From the NCBI RefSeq assembly GCF_038502225.1, contig NC_091298.1:27683963-27747962 (forward strand): a DNA stretch of 64,000 bases, given 5' to 3'. The notes beneath the pieces are model-generated. The model did no database searches and had not been told where the DNA came from. It saw nothing but the letters and a program-made list of their open reading frames with translations. Made by a program: the position numbers and the translations under genes. Shown piece by piece: positions 37,100 through 46,957 of this stretch (positions are counted from its first letter, which is position 1; each line of letters starts with the position of its first letter). This DNA is from Cherax quadricarinatus. Lineage: Eukaryota > Arthropoda > Malacostraca > Decapoda > Parastacidae.

Positions 37100-37960
37100 C
37101 CCATTATAATGCCTTTTAAATAGTATTAAACTCAGGTTCTATTTGTATAAAAACATTATTAGTCTGTTGCCATTTTTGTTTGATTTTCACATAAGACGAA
37201 TTTAAAGATTTTGTGTTCATTTTCTTTGTTCGTGTACTTTGTTCATTTTTCTTTGTACGTATATTTTGGGCAGCTTCTATATCGTTCAGATAAACATCGT
37301 ATTGACAGGTCGTATCATTAATACTTTTGACATCTTCATCTCTATAATGACTAGCTAGGAAACCCCAAGTCATCGCTAGGCAGCTGATCTTTAAGTCCAC
37401 TATCTGCAGAGCAAAAATTAGGATCCTTAACTGTGATACTCAGTTAATATAAAAGGTAATAGATTTGTGATCACTTGTACCTAGCTCTCCTTTTGTTTCT
37501 AGAGTATTTGCTAGGGTCTCTTTGTTAGTCAAAACTAGGTTAAGCAGGTTATTCTCTCTGGTTAAGTTATAAACTGCTTTAAAAAGCAGTCTTGGACTAC
37601 TACTAAAAAATCATTGGACTTTTAATTGTCATTAAATGAATTCCAGTCAGTTTGTCAAAATTAAAATTCATTGAATTATATTATCGTGTCGTGAAGGCTT
37701 AGCAAAACCAGTTTAATCGCAAAGAAACCTCCCTTGTTGGTCTCCAAGTTCAGGACTCGGTATAACATTCCTCAAATTCTAAAAAATATACATTTCGTTC
37801 GTTCAACTTGTCTGCTTTTTCCTCCAGTAATTCAAGTTTTCTCTGACCTAAAGAACTCTCCTCTTGCCCGTTATTTCTATCAACTTGGAGCAACTTAAAC
37901 CCCTGAACGGGGCACTCGGCAGTCACCTCCCAACATTTCAAGTTAATTCACTTCTCAGTT
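37100..37960 (-). pseudogene. CR1-like LINE endonuclease relic
   Basis: Minus-strand pieces in the right order: GFKLLQVDRNNG (near 37880, compare FKLFDVDRNNRKGGG in the 9-10 kb copy), then FNFDKLTGIH and a stretch resembling LVLTNKETLxNxLE with SDHKSITFYIN (37430-37690). Many frame breaks. It faces the plus-strand endonuclease relic at 38.4 kb. Confidence 0.5.
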
Positions 37961-38384
37961 ATTGCAATATCAACAGTTTCTTCCACTTATGTATCCAATT
38001 TCCACTTTTCTTTCTCTATCTATAAATAAAAACAAAGATTAAAAAGTTTATCATGTGTCATCCTCAACGATGGCCTGACGGGGGCTTAAATTAGTTCATG
38101 ACAATGGTGTGGGGAAAATTTAAAGATTCTGCAGCTGAGGATGGGAGCGAGGCAAATTTGTTAAGATTTTGTGAAGCAGAAATTATTATTATTAAGGATG
38201 TGGGTCTGTGTGGGGTCAGGAAAACTTTGTTGTACTGAAACATATTTCACAACCAGTATGAAAGTTTGTGAGGCGAGTTAAAGTACAAAACATAGAGAGA
38301 AAGCAAAAATTAAGATTTCCGGAAGATGCAAAAGAAAAAAAAAATATTTTTGAAAAGTTTTTCTACTGAATCAAAGAATAAGGA

Positions 38385-39245
38385 ACAAGATAAGTCAGAA
38401 TTAATTGCACGCACAAGATAGATATAATTGTAATTACCGAAACTTCGTTTACTTTAAAGAATCTGAACAAGATTACCGCAAGCATCATGCACTGAGGACA
38501 GAGGGAAGAGTAACTCCAAATGTCGGAGAAAACCTGAACTGCTGCATCAAAAACCATACTGTCAGAAGGAACTAACACAGAGTTTGTATGGTTGTAAACT
38601 TTCTGAAAGAAAAGATAATTTGGTTTTGGTGTGCTTAGAAACAGAAAAATTTAGAAATTCTCGGGGAATTTAATTTCCTCTAAAATGACTGGAATTCTTC
38701 GATTGGAAATTTAATACAGTTTCCTTAAAGTAGACCACGATTATTTATATTATTATTATCAAAAAGAAGCGCTAAACCATAAGGGTTATACAGCACGATT
38801 ATTTATAACGCAGTGACAGAACCAACAAGAGGGAATAACCTGCTTGATTTGCTTCTGACAAATAAGGAGAGACTTGTAAACAGTCTGGAGATCAGGGAGG
38901 ATAATGCAGTAAAGGTTTCGGCAGCTCTTTTGGCTTCAAAAGAATCTGCCTAGCATAGGCCAGTAGGCCTGTTGCAGCGCTTCTATTCTTGTTTTGTGTT
39001 GACTAGAATAACGAAGAAAAAATCCAATACTACATATTTTCAGAATATTATACAAGCTGGCCAAAGAACATGTATTCCTTATAAAGAAGTAAAATTAGAC
39101 AATAATGATCCGGAATGGACGAATGGAAGATTAGAACATTTTTTTGGGGGGGAGGGGGGAGAAATAAAGGAGAGGATCGTCTTGGTAACCAATATGTTCA
39201 TATTAAAAAAGAACAAAGGAATAAGAAAAACTAAAAGATTCTGAA
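38385..39245 (+). pseudogene. CR1-like LINE endonuclease and linker relic
   Basis: The plus strand reads IIVITETSFTLKN, then GEFNF, then EPTRGNNLLDLLLTNKERLV and NSLEI, and after a gap the 38972-39244 frame with YKEVKLDNNDPEWTNGRLEHFF. These match the endonuclease and the pre-RT linker of the CR1-like family (compare NRNDPKWMKMRLEYL at 9.4 kb). A short (ATT)/GCGCTAAACC scrap near 38750-38800 is a SINE insertion. Inactive. Confidence 0.6.
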
Positions 39246-39314
39246 ATTTAAGTTGCAAGAGAATTAGACAAACCGAGAAGCTTCTTCTAATATCAGTGGT
39301 TAACAACAGAGACA

Positions 39315-39420
39315 AGTTGATAAGACACATGTGCAACAGTTAGGCATCTTTATTCCGAAACATTTCGCCTACAAAGTAGGCTTCTTCAGTCAAATAGAGG
39401 AGACAGCAAAAGCAGTACAG
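39315..39420 (-). mobile_element. Hammerhead-bearing PLE/retrozyme end
   Basis: Antisense: tail AAGACACATGTGCAAC (39323), then the hammerhead motif (39345-39400), then the start of the body. On the minus strand CTGAAGA (39383-39389), stem II GCCTAC/GTAGGC with loop TTT, and GAAATGTTTC. Only the ACGT palindrome has one change. Confidence 0.65.
39345..39400 (-). ncRNA. Hammerhead ribozyme motif, near-complete
   Basis: Conserved CUGANGA box, a six-base-pair stem II and GAAA. Stem III reads AUGU in place of self-complementary ACGU. Stem I pairs through CTATTTGA and TCGGAATA with mismatches. Confidence 0.65.
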
Positions 39421-39579
39421 ATGAAAAGACGGTATATTCAGTCTATCACGCTTGAAAACGTAATTTTGAGGTGGTCAGTTCTCAGTTTGGATTTGAGACG
39501 GACCTGCCCAGTAGGTTCGCTGCACTGCCTCTCAATGATTATATTCTTGTGGAAAAAGACAATTATGTACAGTTCAGGA

Positions 39580-39632
39580 CATTTATTAGAGGAAACGTTT
39601 CGCCACGAGTGGCTTCTTCAGTCCTAATACAG
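39580..39632 (-). ncRNA. Hammerhead ribozyme, all core positions conserved
   Basis: On the minus strand: stem I 5' strand TATTAGGA, CTGAAGA (39615-39621), stem II GCCAC-TC-GTGGC, GAAA, palindromic ACGT, cleavable U, then stem I 3' strand TCCTCTAATA, which pairs over eight base pairs with a two-base bulge. This satisfies the type I hammerhead consensus with an open stem III that can close only between two molecules. Confidence 0.75.
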
Positions 39633-39855
39633 AGAAAACAAAGAAAACGTATAAATATAGTGGCAGGAGTCAGGTGAGGTGACGTGTGGGTAGAGGTGGA
39701 AGTAGTAGTAGTAGTAGTAATGGAACTAAGGAGGTGATGCTAGAGAGGGACCTGCTGGCATCAAGTAACACCAGTTCCCAGGATGGGTAATATCCTCTTG
39801 CTTAGTAATTTTGAAATACTGTAACTACCGGATTTTTGCTTTATAGTGTTACTGA

Positions 39856-40378
39856 CAGAAATTAGTGCAGCTTCAATGCATTTTCTCCGTCTTAAGTCGA
39901 CTTCTCTAATCACTAGTTTAGCTTCATTGAATTTCATGAGGTGTCCAACATCGTCCCTATGTTGAACACATGCGTTTTTGCACTCATCATTTCTGCATGC
40001 ATTTTTGTGTTCTGCTATCCTAATGTCCAGAGATCTGGCTGTTTCCCCTACATATACTTTGTCACACCCCCACGTGGTATAGTGTAGATTCCTGCACTTG
40101 TGCCAGAATCATGCTTGGGTTTTTGTAACAGGTTCCTAATAGTAGTTGAAGAGCTGGTAGATATTTTAGCCAGTTTTCTGTCAAACATTTCTGAAACATT
40201 AGTGGCAACGTTGCTGACCAGTAAAACGATGTATCTAGGAGGCTTTTCTTCAATTTGATTGGTGTTGGTCTTGCTGAGGATACGTGTCGCACGTTTCCTG
40301 CAGTAACGTATGAAGTGTAGGGGAAAGTGTAGTGAACTAAACGAGTTGGTGATGTATGTGCATTCTTCTTCGAGGAAC
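39856..40378 (-). pseudogene. Penelope GIY-YIG endonuclease fragment
   Basis: Minus strand from 40378 downward: FVHYTFPYTSYVTAG-like sequence, SARPTPIKLKKSLLDTSF, SKMILAQVQESTLYHVG, then after a frame change GCDKVYVGETARSLDIRI and a region with EHKNAC. The CDKVYVGE block is the YIG part of the endonuclease. The N-terminal RT is missing, and frameshifts disrupt the rest. Lies exactly between the two inverted arms. Confidence 0.65.
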
Positions 40379-40606
40379 TGTCAGTAACACTATAAAGCAT
40401 AAATCCGGTAGTTACAGTATTTCAAAATTACTAAGCAAGAGAATATTACCCATCCTGGGAACTGGTGTTACATGATGCCAGCAGGTCCCTCTCTTGCCTC
40501 ACCTCCTTAGTTCCACTACTACTACTACTACTACTTCCACCTCTACCCACACGTCACCTCACCTGACTCCTGCCACTATATTTATACGTTTTCTTTGTTT
40601 TCTCTG

Positions 40607-40655
40607 TATTAGGACTGGAGAAGCCACTCGTGGCGAAACGTTTCCTCTAATAAAT
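40607..40655 (+). ncRNA. Hammerhead ribozyme motif, one core change
   Basis: Inverted partner of the 39.6-kb motif. Stem II GCCAC-TC-GTGGC and GAAACGTTT are intact, but the box reads CTGGAGA (40615-40621), so A6 is G. Likely inactive. Confidence 0.65.
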
Positions 40656-40779
40656 GTCCTGAACTGTACATAAGTGTCTTTTTCCACATGTTGTCGGTAT
40701 CACCATACCATTTCCTGATTATATTCTTACTTCCACTAGTGGGCCCCGCCTCTCCTGTCAAGATTATCTGCGCCCCACT

Positions 40780-41072
40780 TTTGACAGTATACAAGTCTCC
40801 GTTCTGTTACTTCACCTTCGCATCGTTCCAAATTATGGTGACTCCGCCTACCACTACTACACCTCATCTGCCTGCAGTATACAAGTCCCATCTCTCCGAA
40901 TATGCTGCAATTTTATCAAGATTGATGGATTGAAGACATCGACTCCAGGCTGAAGGACTGATTACTTCAAATTCTTTGTCTTCCACCATTCTCTGAATTG
41001 GACTGAAGAAGCCCCTGGATGGTGAAACATTTTCGTAATAAAGATTCCCAGATATTGCGCAAGTCTCATTCT
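40780..41072 (+). mobile_element. Retrozyme-like short element with hammerhead motif
   Basis: A full-length unit of about 290 bp. The body has CAGTATACAAGTC, ATCAAGATTGATGG, GACTCCAGGCTGA and GACTGATTAC; the hammerhead motif at 40992-41045 and the AATAAAGATTCCCAGATA tail follow. The motif has CTGAAGA (41003-41009), a short stem II and GAAACATTT, where the palindrome is changed. No frame. Its 5' end overlaps the right arm of the truncated PLE. Confidence 0.65.
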
Positions 41073-41434
41073 TCAATACAGGGACAGAAACGGAAAACAG
41101 CTGACGATGAGGTAATCAGTCCCTCAACCTCGCAGCAGGTGTTAAGCACCGTAGTGTTGGTGAATCTGAAGCACAGTGTGGTATGCTACGAGTATGTTAC
41201 ATTTTATTCGGCGTATGTCACACTCCCATATAGGTTGCCCCTCGACCAGCGAACCAGGTGCTAAGGATTTAACAATCTAATAGGGACCCCGTCGTTATAT
41301 CAGCACCTCGGTTCATCGGTCAACCACAGATAAGCCCACAGGAGCTGTGAAGCAATGTGGTTCGCTTGTGACACGAGTTTCGGCAGACTTGTCTGGGCTG
41401 AAAGTTAAGACACATGTGCAACATCTGGATATCT

Positions 41435-41475
41435 TTATTGTAGACGTTTCGCCATCCAGTGGCTTTATCAATACA
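41435..41475 (-). ncRNA. Hammerhead ribozyme motif in palindrome, left arm
   Basis: GAAACGTC and stem II are conserved; CUGANGA reads UUGAUAA (C3 and G8 changed). Confidence 0.5.
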
Positions 41476-41649
41476 GATTCTAGGACATAATAGGAAGACA
41501 GTAGAACTATATACAAAAGATGAGGTAATCAGTCCCTCGGCCTTGGAGTTAGTGTTCACAGCATCGTGAACACTAACTCCAAGGCCGAGGGACTGATTAC
41601 CTCATCTTTTGTATATAGTTCTACTGTCTTCCTATTATGTCCTAGAATC

Positions 41650-41690
41650 TGTATTGATAAAGCCACTGGATGGCGAAACGTCTACAATAA
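41650..41690 (+). ncRNA. Hammerhead ribozyme motif in palindrome, right arm
   Basis: Mirror copy of the left-arm motif with the same two core changes, so the changes predate the inverted duplication. Confidence 0.5.
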
Positions 41691-41729
41691 AGATATCCAG
41701 ATGTTGCACATGTGTCTTAACTTTCATAT

Positions 41730-42225
41730 TGTCGGTATTTTATACCTTTCTTGCACAACTTGCCTGGGCTGCTGGTTGCTCACTGTGTTCTGTGTCTTGT
41801 GCTTACAATTTGCCTCTTTTGACCACCGTGTTGTATACTTGCTCTTACATTATTGTACATAGTGTAAATAGTGTACATATTGTAAATACCAGCTTGCTTC
41901 TTTGGTGAAGCAAATACAAGTCATATAACCTCTGCTGTCTTTCGCTTGCTCCACTATTGGTTATTGCATTACGACAAGGCGTGCAGGCCATAATACACCT
42001 GTGTTCGTAATACACAGGCAGGAAGCTGGGTGCTTAATGGAGTGCAACAGATGAAGGCCATGTCACTGGTAAGTGGAACCCATCAGTGGAAGTAGGTCAA
42101 GCCCGAGAGTTGGGCCAGAGTTAAGGAAGTAGGTTGTAGATATGTCCTCAGTACCAACATCCATGATGCTGCTGCGTCTAATACGTAATATAACAATGGT
42201 AAACAATGATATTAAATTTGAGTCC
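41730..42225. other. No recognisable feature
   Basis: No family resemblance in any frame; GTGTACATAGTGTAAATAG-type short repeats near 41855-41885. Confidence 0.35.
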
Positions 42226-42229
42226 TCTT

Positions 42230-42790
42230 CATGCAACCTCTGTACGGTTTACTGATAATGAGAAAGAAACATGCCAGATTTTTAACACATTTCCTGTTGG
42301 TTTTTAAACAAAACATAAATTATCATGGTGAACCTGACGAAAACGAATTACGTAATACATCTTTGTCACTAGAGACGCAGTAATTAAGAAGACTGGTTAA
42401 AGCAAAATAAATCCCTGGGCTCCGACAAACTGTTCGTAAGGGTTCTTACAGCATACAAAATAGAACCTAGTGAACTGCTTCAAGTCTTTTCAGTTGATCA
42501 CTGCAAATGAGTGTCGTGATGGAGATGGGGAAAGTGACTAATATCATTCATTTTCATATTAGGATATAAAACCATAAAGTTAACCTTCCCCCATTATGGC
42601 TGACCTCAGTGGTAGGTAAATTATTAAAATCAATAATAGTAGACATAATAAGTAACTTGAGTATAAATGAGCCTCAACAAGGTTCACAAGGGCCTTTCTC
42701 CCCTGACACATTTAGTGACCTTCAGTAAAGTATCTGAAGTAGTGGATCATGACTGAATACGATGTAAAAACAGACAAGATGCAGTCACGT
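42230..42790 (+). pseudogene. CR1-like LINE RT fragment
   Basis: The plus strand reads AKINPWAPTNCS and GSDKLFVRVL (RT start, compare GPDELYARVL) and later VGKLLKSIIVD, NEPQQGSQGPFSPDTFSD (compare VGKFMESLIAE and NESQHDFTKGRS in the 48-kb copy). Stops and frameshifts throughout. Confidence 0.5.
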
Positions 42791-42848
42791 TAGAACAAGT
42801 TTAATGTACACGTTTTGATCCTGAGACCTTGGTTACATTAATATTCAT

Positions 42849-42986
42849 GGGAAGCACTAAGCCCGTAGGAGTCATACATCGCCTGGGGGAATGGGAGGCA
42901 ACCAGGTTCAATCAGTCCAAGGAGAGGAGAGGACAGGTCTAGTTCTTTGCATCAAGAATCCCTCGTCAAGGAACCTTCCTTGAGGG
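42849..42986 (-). mobile_element. SINE-like short element
   Basis: Reverse-orientation copy of the element at 6.6 kb: GAAGCACTAAGCCCGTAGGA here is antisense to GGTTTAGTGCTTCCC, and it ends AAGGAACCTTCCTTGAGG. Confidence 0.65.
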
Positions 42987-43039
42987 ACTCCAAATGTACA
43001 TAAGGGCAAGAAAAACTAAAGCCCCCGTCCAGTACCAGT

Positions 43040-43850
43040 GTCAAGTGCTGGGAGGGGCGAAGCTCGCTTGATCATGTGTGTTACTGTCTCGGCGATACTG
43101 TAATTTCCTATTGAGATTAGGGTCTGTAAAGATCATTTGCACTTTCACCCAATTTATCAAACGTGCCACTGTGTCCCTATGGACGATGCATGCAATAAGT
43201 TCGTTCTTGTTGTACGCATGTTGGTGTTCAGGGACTCTAATGGACAAATTTCTGTTTGCCTAACTTACGTATATCTTTGAGTGGCCACACGGGAGTGTGT
43301 AGACGGTTGACATAGGTTCTCTCGTGGGCTACCTTCTATTAAGCTCTTTGAATGGTGTGAACGCCGCAGTTACCACCTGGTTGTTGCTTACAGCCAGGTT
43401 ACGAAATGTGTTGTTGGCTACACTGTTGACAGGGAGAACTACTGTGTAACTTTATTTGTGTTCTTCCTGGGTGTTGAATCAGGGATGGACTTCACTCTCC
43501 GCCTGCAGTCTTGTATGAAGAAGACTGGGAACTGGAGTTTGGTAAATGTCTGCAATACGTTGGCGCATTCATTCTCCAGATATATTGGACTGGAAATGCG
43601 CAAAGCCCACAGACAGACACCAATAAATAACTCTCGTTTGGTGCGTGTGATGTGATGAGTAGCAGTGAATCAGATCGTTCTTGTATGTAGGCTTTCTGTA
43701 CACTTCGAAGGTGAGTTTGTTGCTGTTCTGGGATCTGCATTGATGGACATCGAGGAAAGGAAACCATGGTACGTGAACCATGTACTGATAATATATATTA
43801 AGGCAGTTGTAAATAGCATGATGATACAAACAATTTGTAGATAAAGACAC
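43040..43850 (-). pseudogene. Penelope-like element relic, RT thumb to GIY-YIG
   Basis: The minus strand has FPFLDVHQCRSQNSNKLTFE, then VYRKPTYKNDLIHCYSSHHT (43569-43850), and after about 400 bp RVPEHQHAYNKNELIACIVH (43041-43247), the EHxxAC portion of the GIY-YIG endonuclease. The order is right. An intervening minus-strand frame (43492-43767) overlaps in another phase. Inactivated by frameshifts. Confidence 0.65.
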
Positions 43851-43859
43851 TTATGTACA

Positions 43860-43990
43860 GTTCAGTACATTTGCTGAAGGAAAAGTATGGTCTAGAGTGG
43901 CTACTTTAGTTATAATGTAGGACTGAAGAGACCATTCGTGACGAAACATTTATTTTAATAAATGTCCTGAAATATACAGAAGTATTTTTA
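43860..43990 (+). ncRNA. Degenerate hammerhead pair
   Basis: Plus strand at 43914-43965: CTGAAGA (43923-43929), weak stem II GACCATTCGTGAC, GAAACATTT. A more decayed reverse copy lies at 43868-43915 (GTGGCTACTTTAGTT). It has the same AATAAATGTCCTGAA tail as the 39.6-kb copy. Confidence 0.45.
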
Positions 43991-44059
43991 TCCACATACA
44001 CGAGGCGGTTCAGTATACAGCCTCCTCGAAAAGATCAACACAATAAAGCCCACTATTAA

Positions 44060-45300
44060 GTTTATCTGGGAACGGTACAAGAACGGACAGCTCTCTGATT
44101 AAATTTTTGTGGGCATGATCGAACTATGCATAACTGTTTTAATATCATGGGGAGTAAATACAGAACGGTGTTCGGCTTAGCCTTGGGACCTACTCTTAGC
44201 GTGGACCTTGCTTGTTTGTACCAGTATATGTAGAACTTAAAGTCCAGTCGGAACCTAGATACTATCCGCTGATCAGTAATTTGGACGAAGTACAATTTTA
44301 GTTATACTCCCAGAAGACGTAGTGATATTCTCAATACCATCAACTCTGTAATTTCTTAATTTCACTCTAGAGGAGGACAACCCATTACTGCTTCCCGATG
44401 TGCTATTACTAACAGGTGAATGCTGATTCTCGTTTAAAATTTGCCGAAAATCAACTTACAAGAATGATTTATTGTCTTTTTCTCCCACCACGACAACATG
44501 ACTAAGACTGTAGTAGTTACATACTTCTTCCTCAGAGCCTTCAGAATTCCGGGGCACTGTTCCTCGAGGAAGAGGACACATACTTCACAAATTCTCTCAG
44601 CTTACACTTTCCCTTACATTTCATACGAGATTTCAGGAAACATAACACACATCATCATAAGCTGACAGGAGTTTGGGCCCAAGCTCCTGCCAGTCGTGTA
44701 CAGGCAGTCGTATGGCAGTGACTTGGGCTTACCAGTTAGTAAAGTCAGGGCTAGCCTGCATGTGGAGTACCTGGAAGAGGAGAAACTAAAGCGGTACATC
44801 CTCAGATAAGTAACATGGTTACGTTATATGGATAATGTCCTTATAATCATACACAGATATCCTGACACCACTGAACTTCTCCACAACATCAACTTTATGG
44901 AGCCTTCTATTAAATTCACCACAGAGGAGGAGCAGAATACCTGCCAACACGTTTCTTTGTTTTACTTTGCAAGGATGATTAAAAATTGTTCTTAGTCTAT
45001 TGAAAACCCAGGAACAAGACTGATTTAATGCACTAATTATCACATGGTGATGCACATACTGAGAAAAGAATCATCATAAGATTTAATATGAGAGCTTATA
45101 GAATTTCGAATCTTACGTTCTTCGAAGACGACTGCAGTTACATACATTGAACTTTTTCAAAGCTATGTCCAGGACATTTTATAAACTAGAGACAGACAGA
45201 CTCCAGACCTCTACATTATTCTCCCGGCTGAACAAGGTTTGAAAAACATCCACAACCCTATTTCTGAGAGACAGACCTAAACATAGCTTCTAACAGTGAA
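44060..45300 (+). pseudogene. Two overlapping Penelope RT relics in tandem
   Basis: The first relic (44060-44580) has VFGLALGPTLSVDLACLYQY, compare GVAMGSHLSPVLANLYMEYF, then a FLRAFRI block. The same RT core then occurs again: GLPVSKVRASLHVEYLEEEKL (about 44725) and WLRYMDNVLIIIHRYPDT (about 44815, catalytic YVDD altered to YMDN), with PSIKFTTEEEQN. The repetition of the core shows two insertions or a partial duplication. Stops throughout. Confidence 0.65.
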
Positions 45301-45483
45301 TCCTACGCTGTTATTTACACCATTCTGTGAAGTGGGGGGGGGGATGTGATTAACATTACGAAGGAAAAAATCTAGGAACTTAACGCATCAGTGAATATAA
45401 ATACTCTTGTATTAATAACAAAAAAAAGGCACAATACCGTGACTGGAACGATACACAAACAACCCGCACATAAAAGAGAGAAG

Positions 45484-45535
45484 CTTACGACGACGTTTCG
45501 GTCCGACTTGGACCATTTACAAAGTCACACTAACC
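45484..45535 (-). ncRNA. Hammerhead-like hairpin in PLE 3' end
   Basis: The minus strand has the hairpin GGTCCAAGTCGGACC followed by GAAACGTCGTC, which fits stem II, GAAA and palindromic ACGU plus C. The CUGANGA box is not recognisable (CTTTGTAAAT precedes the hairpin). Tentative. Confidence 0.4.
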
Positions 45536-45860
45536 AGAAGTGGAGCAGGACGGCTATATATAGGCAGGAAGAGGTGGTGGTAGTAGCAGTAGTAGCAGTA
45601 GAGGTAGTAGTAGTGGTAGTGGTAGTAGTGGGGAAAAAGGAGGAGGAGCCAGTCAAATACAAAGAAAGGGGAGCACTGCAAGGGAGCTAGGTGCCCACAG
45701 AGGGAGAGCAAGCGCACAGAGGTGGGTGAAAGAGGAAGTGGTGAAATAAATAAAAAAGGAACAGAAACACGAGGCAGAAGAAAGAAAGACAACCCAGAGG
45801 AGAAAAAAGAAAGAGGAAAGGGGAAGAGGGAGAAGAAAAAGAAAAAGAAAAAATGAGGAG

Positions 45861-46946
45861 TCAGGTTAAGTCACGAGTGTTCTGAAGTTTGGAGCATTTT
45901 ACAATGTAGTGGGAGAGGAAGGCATCTACAGAGACGAAGCCAGGGCTAAGATTCATACAAGGAAAGTTGTGTATTAGAGAGGATTCAACTAGACGGTGGC
46001 TGTTCGAGTTGGAAGTAGGGAAGACAGTTTTAGCAGAAGACCAGTCAATAGGATGGCTATGATCTCTGACGTGACAGAAAAGAGCATTGTTAGTGTCGGC
46101 AAGCCTAACACTATTTTTGTGCTCCCTAAGTCTGTCAGAAAGAGATCGACCAGTTTCTCCGAAGTATTGAAGAGGACAGGAGGAGCAAGAAATAGAGTAG
46201 ACACCAGGAACATCTGTAGAGGGAGGAGAGGTATGAACGAGATTAGTGCGAAGAGTGTTAGTCAGGCGGAAGGTAAGCTTGATGTCTAAGGGACGGAGAG
46301 AATTGTTGAGATTAGAAAGACCGGAAATGTAGGGAAGGCAGAGGACAGAAGAGTTCCCAGGAGTAAAGAGTTTGGGAGAGAAGAAATTACGTTTAGCACG
46401 TGAGAGGGCAGAGTCTATGAAATGGGAAGGGTAGCCAAGACGGGAAAACGAATTATGAAGAGTGGAAATTTCTGCTGGAAGGAACTGAGGATCACAGATG
46501 CGGAGGGCACGGAGAAAGAGGGAGATAAGAACACTTTTCTTGACAGGGGAAGCATGATAGGAAAAGTAGTGAATGTACATGCCACTGTGCATAGGTTTTC
46601 GGTAAACGGAAAAGGAAAAACCTGTATCTGAGCGGTGGACATGGACATCTAGGAAAGGAAGCAAGGAATTAGATTCCCATTCAGCTTTAAACTTAATGGA
46701 AGGTGCAAGATTATTAAGAGCTTCAAGAAAAGGTTGGAAGAGACTGGAGTCATGAGGCCACAGAGCAAAGATGTCATCCACATAGCGGAGCCAGAGTGAA
46801 GGTTGCACATCGAGGGTAGGAAGAAGAACAGTCTCGAAGTATTCCATGTAAAGATTAGCAAGGACAGGGGAGAGATGAGAGCCCATAGCGACACCGAAGG
46901 TTTGAGAATAATATTTCCCTTGGAAATATTTTAAGTAAAAGAACAA
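45861..46946 (-). CDS. Penelope-like RT (C-terminal part) and GIY-YIG endonuclease
   Basis: A 361-codon frame without stops. RT: GVAMGSHLSPVLANLYMEYF (18-37), catalytic YVDD at 55-58, LPFLDVHVHR (96-105), VYRKP (114-118), SLFLRALRICD (142-152). Connector: TFRLTNTLRTNLV (225-237). GIY-YIG nuclease: GVY at 248-250, CxxC at 254-257, YFG at 261-263, the RxxLSDRLREH run to residue 276, and the catalytic Glu at about 321 in HRLVESSLIH. The usual N-terminal half of the polyprotein and the RT first Asp are missing. The ATG at 46946 is merely the first in frame. The open frame suggests recent insertion. Penelope assignment is firm because only PLEs combine these two domains. Confidence 0.9.
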   Translation of the reverse strand: MFFYLKYFQGKYYSQTFGVAMGSHLSPVLANLYMEYFETVLLPTLDVQPSLWLRYVDDIFALWPHDSSLFQPFLEALNNLAPSIKFKAEWESNSLLPFLDVHVHRSDTGFSFSVYRKPMHSGMYIHYFSYHASPVKKSVLISLFLRALRICDPQFLPAEISTLHNSFSRLGYPSHFIDSALSRAKRNFFSPKLFTPGNSSVLCLPYISGLSNLNNSLRPLDIKLTFRLTNTLRTNLVHTSPPSTDVPGVYSISCSSCPLQYFGETGRSLSDRLREHKNSVRLADTNNALFCHVRDHSHPIDWSSAKTVFPTSNSNSHRLVESSLIHNFPCMNLSPGFVSVDAFLSHYIVKCSKLQNTRDLT

Positions 46947-46957
46947 AAGTGCAACAT

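Larger units (their letters stand above)
39530..40745. mobile_element. 5'-truncated PLE flanked by inverted terminal arms
   Basis: Two arms of about 330 bp (39530-39856 and 40378-40740) are inverted copies of each other. They share the same hammerhead motif, (AGT)n or (ACT)n run, CAGGTCCCTCTC-type sequence and ATATTCTT end. Between them lies about 520 bp that encodes the end of a Penelope protein on the minus strand. PLEs are known to carry direct or inverted terminal repeats (pLTRs) of this sort, so this is best read as a short, 5'-truncated PLE insertion. Confidence 0.7.
41397..41730. repeat. Near-perfect palindrome, 157-bp arms and 6-bp loop
   Basis: Arms 41403-41559 and 41566-41722 are almost exact reverse complements around AGCATC, so identical peptide frames appear on both strands. 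Each arm carries a hammerhead motif. The box reads TTGATAA (41435-41475 minus, 41650-41690 plus), stem II is GCCA...TGGC and GAAACGTC follows. The changed box predicts inactivity. Confidence 0.85.
45430..46950 (-). mobile_element. Penelope-like element, 5' truncated
   Basis: About 1.5 kb. Coding region 45861-46946; a purine-rich 3' UTR (45570-45860), then the hairpin segment at 45484-45535 and the terminal GCGGGTTGTTTGTGTATCG near 45440. The upstream end is truncated inside the RT and meets another hammerhead-like segment at 46960-47030. It is the least decayed PLE in the window. Intact PLEs integrate by target-primed reverse transcription using their GIY-YIG nuclease. Confidence 0.85.

Noticed and set aside
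41870..42060. Possible LTR with primer-binding site
   Set aside because: No second LTR, no TG...CA ends and no gag or pol nearby.
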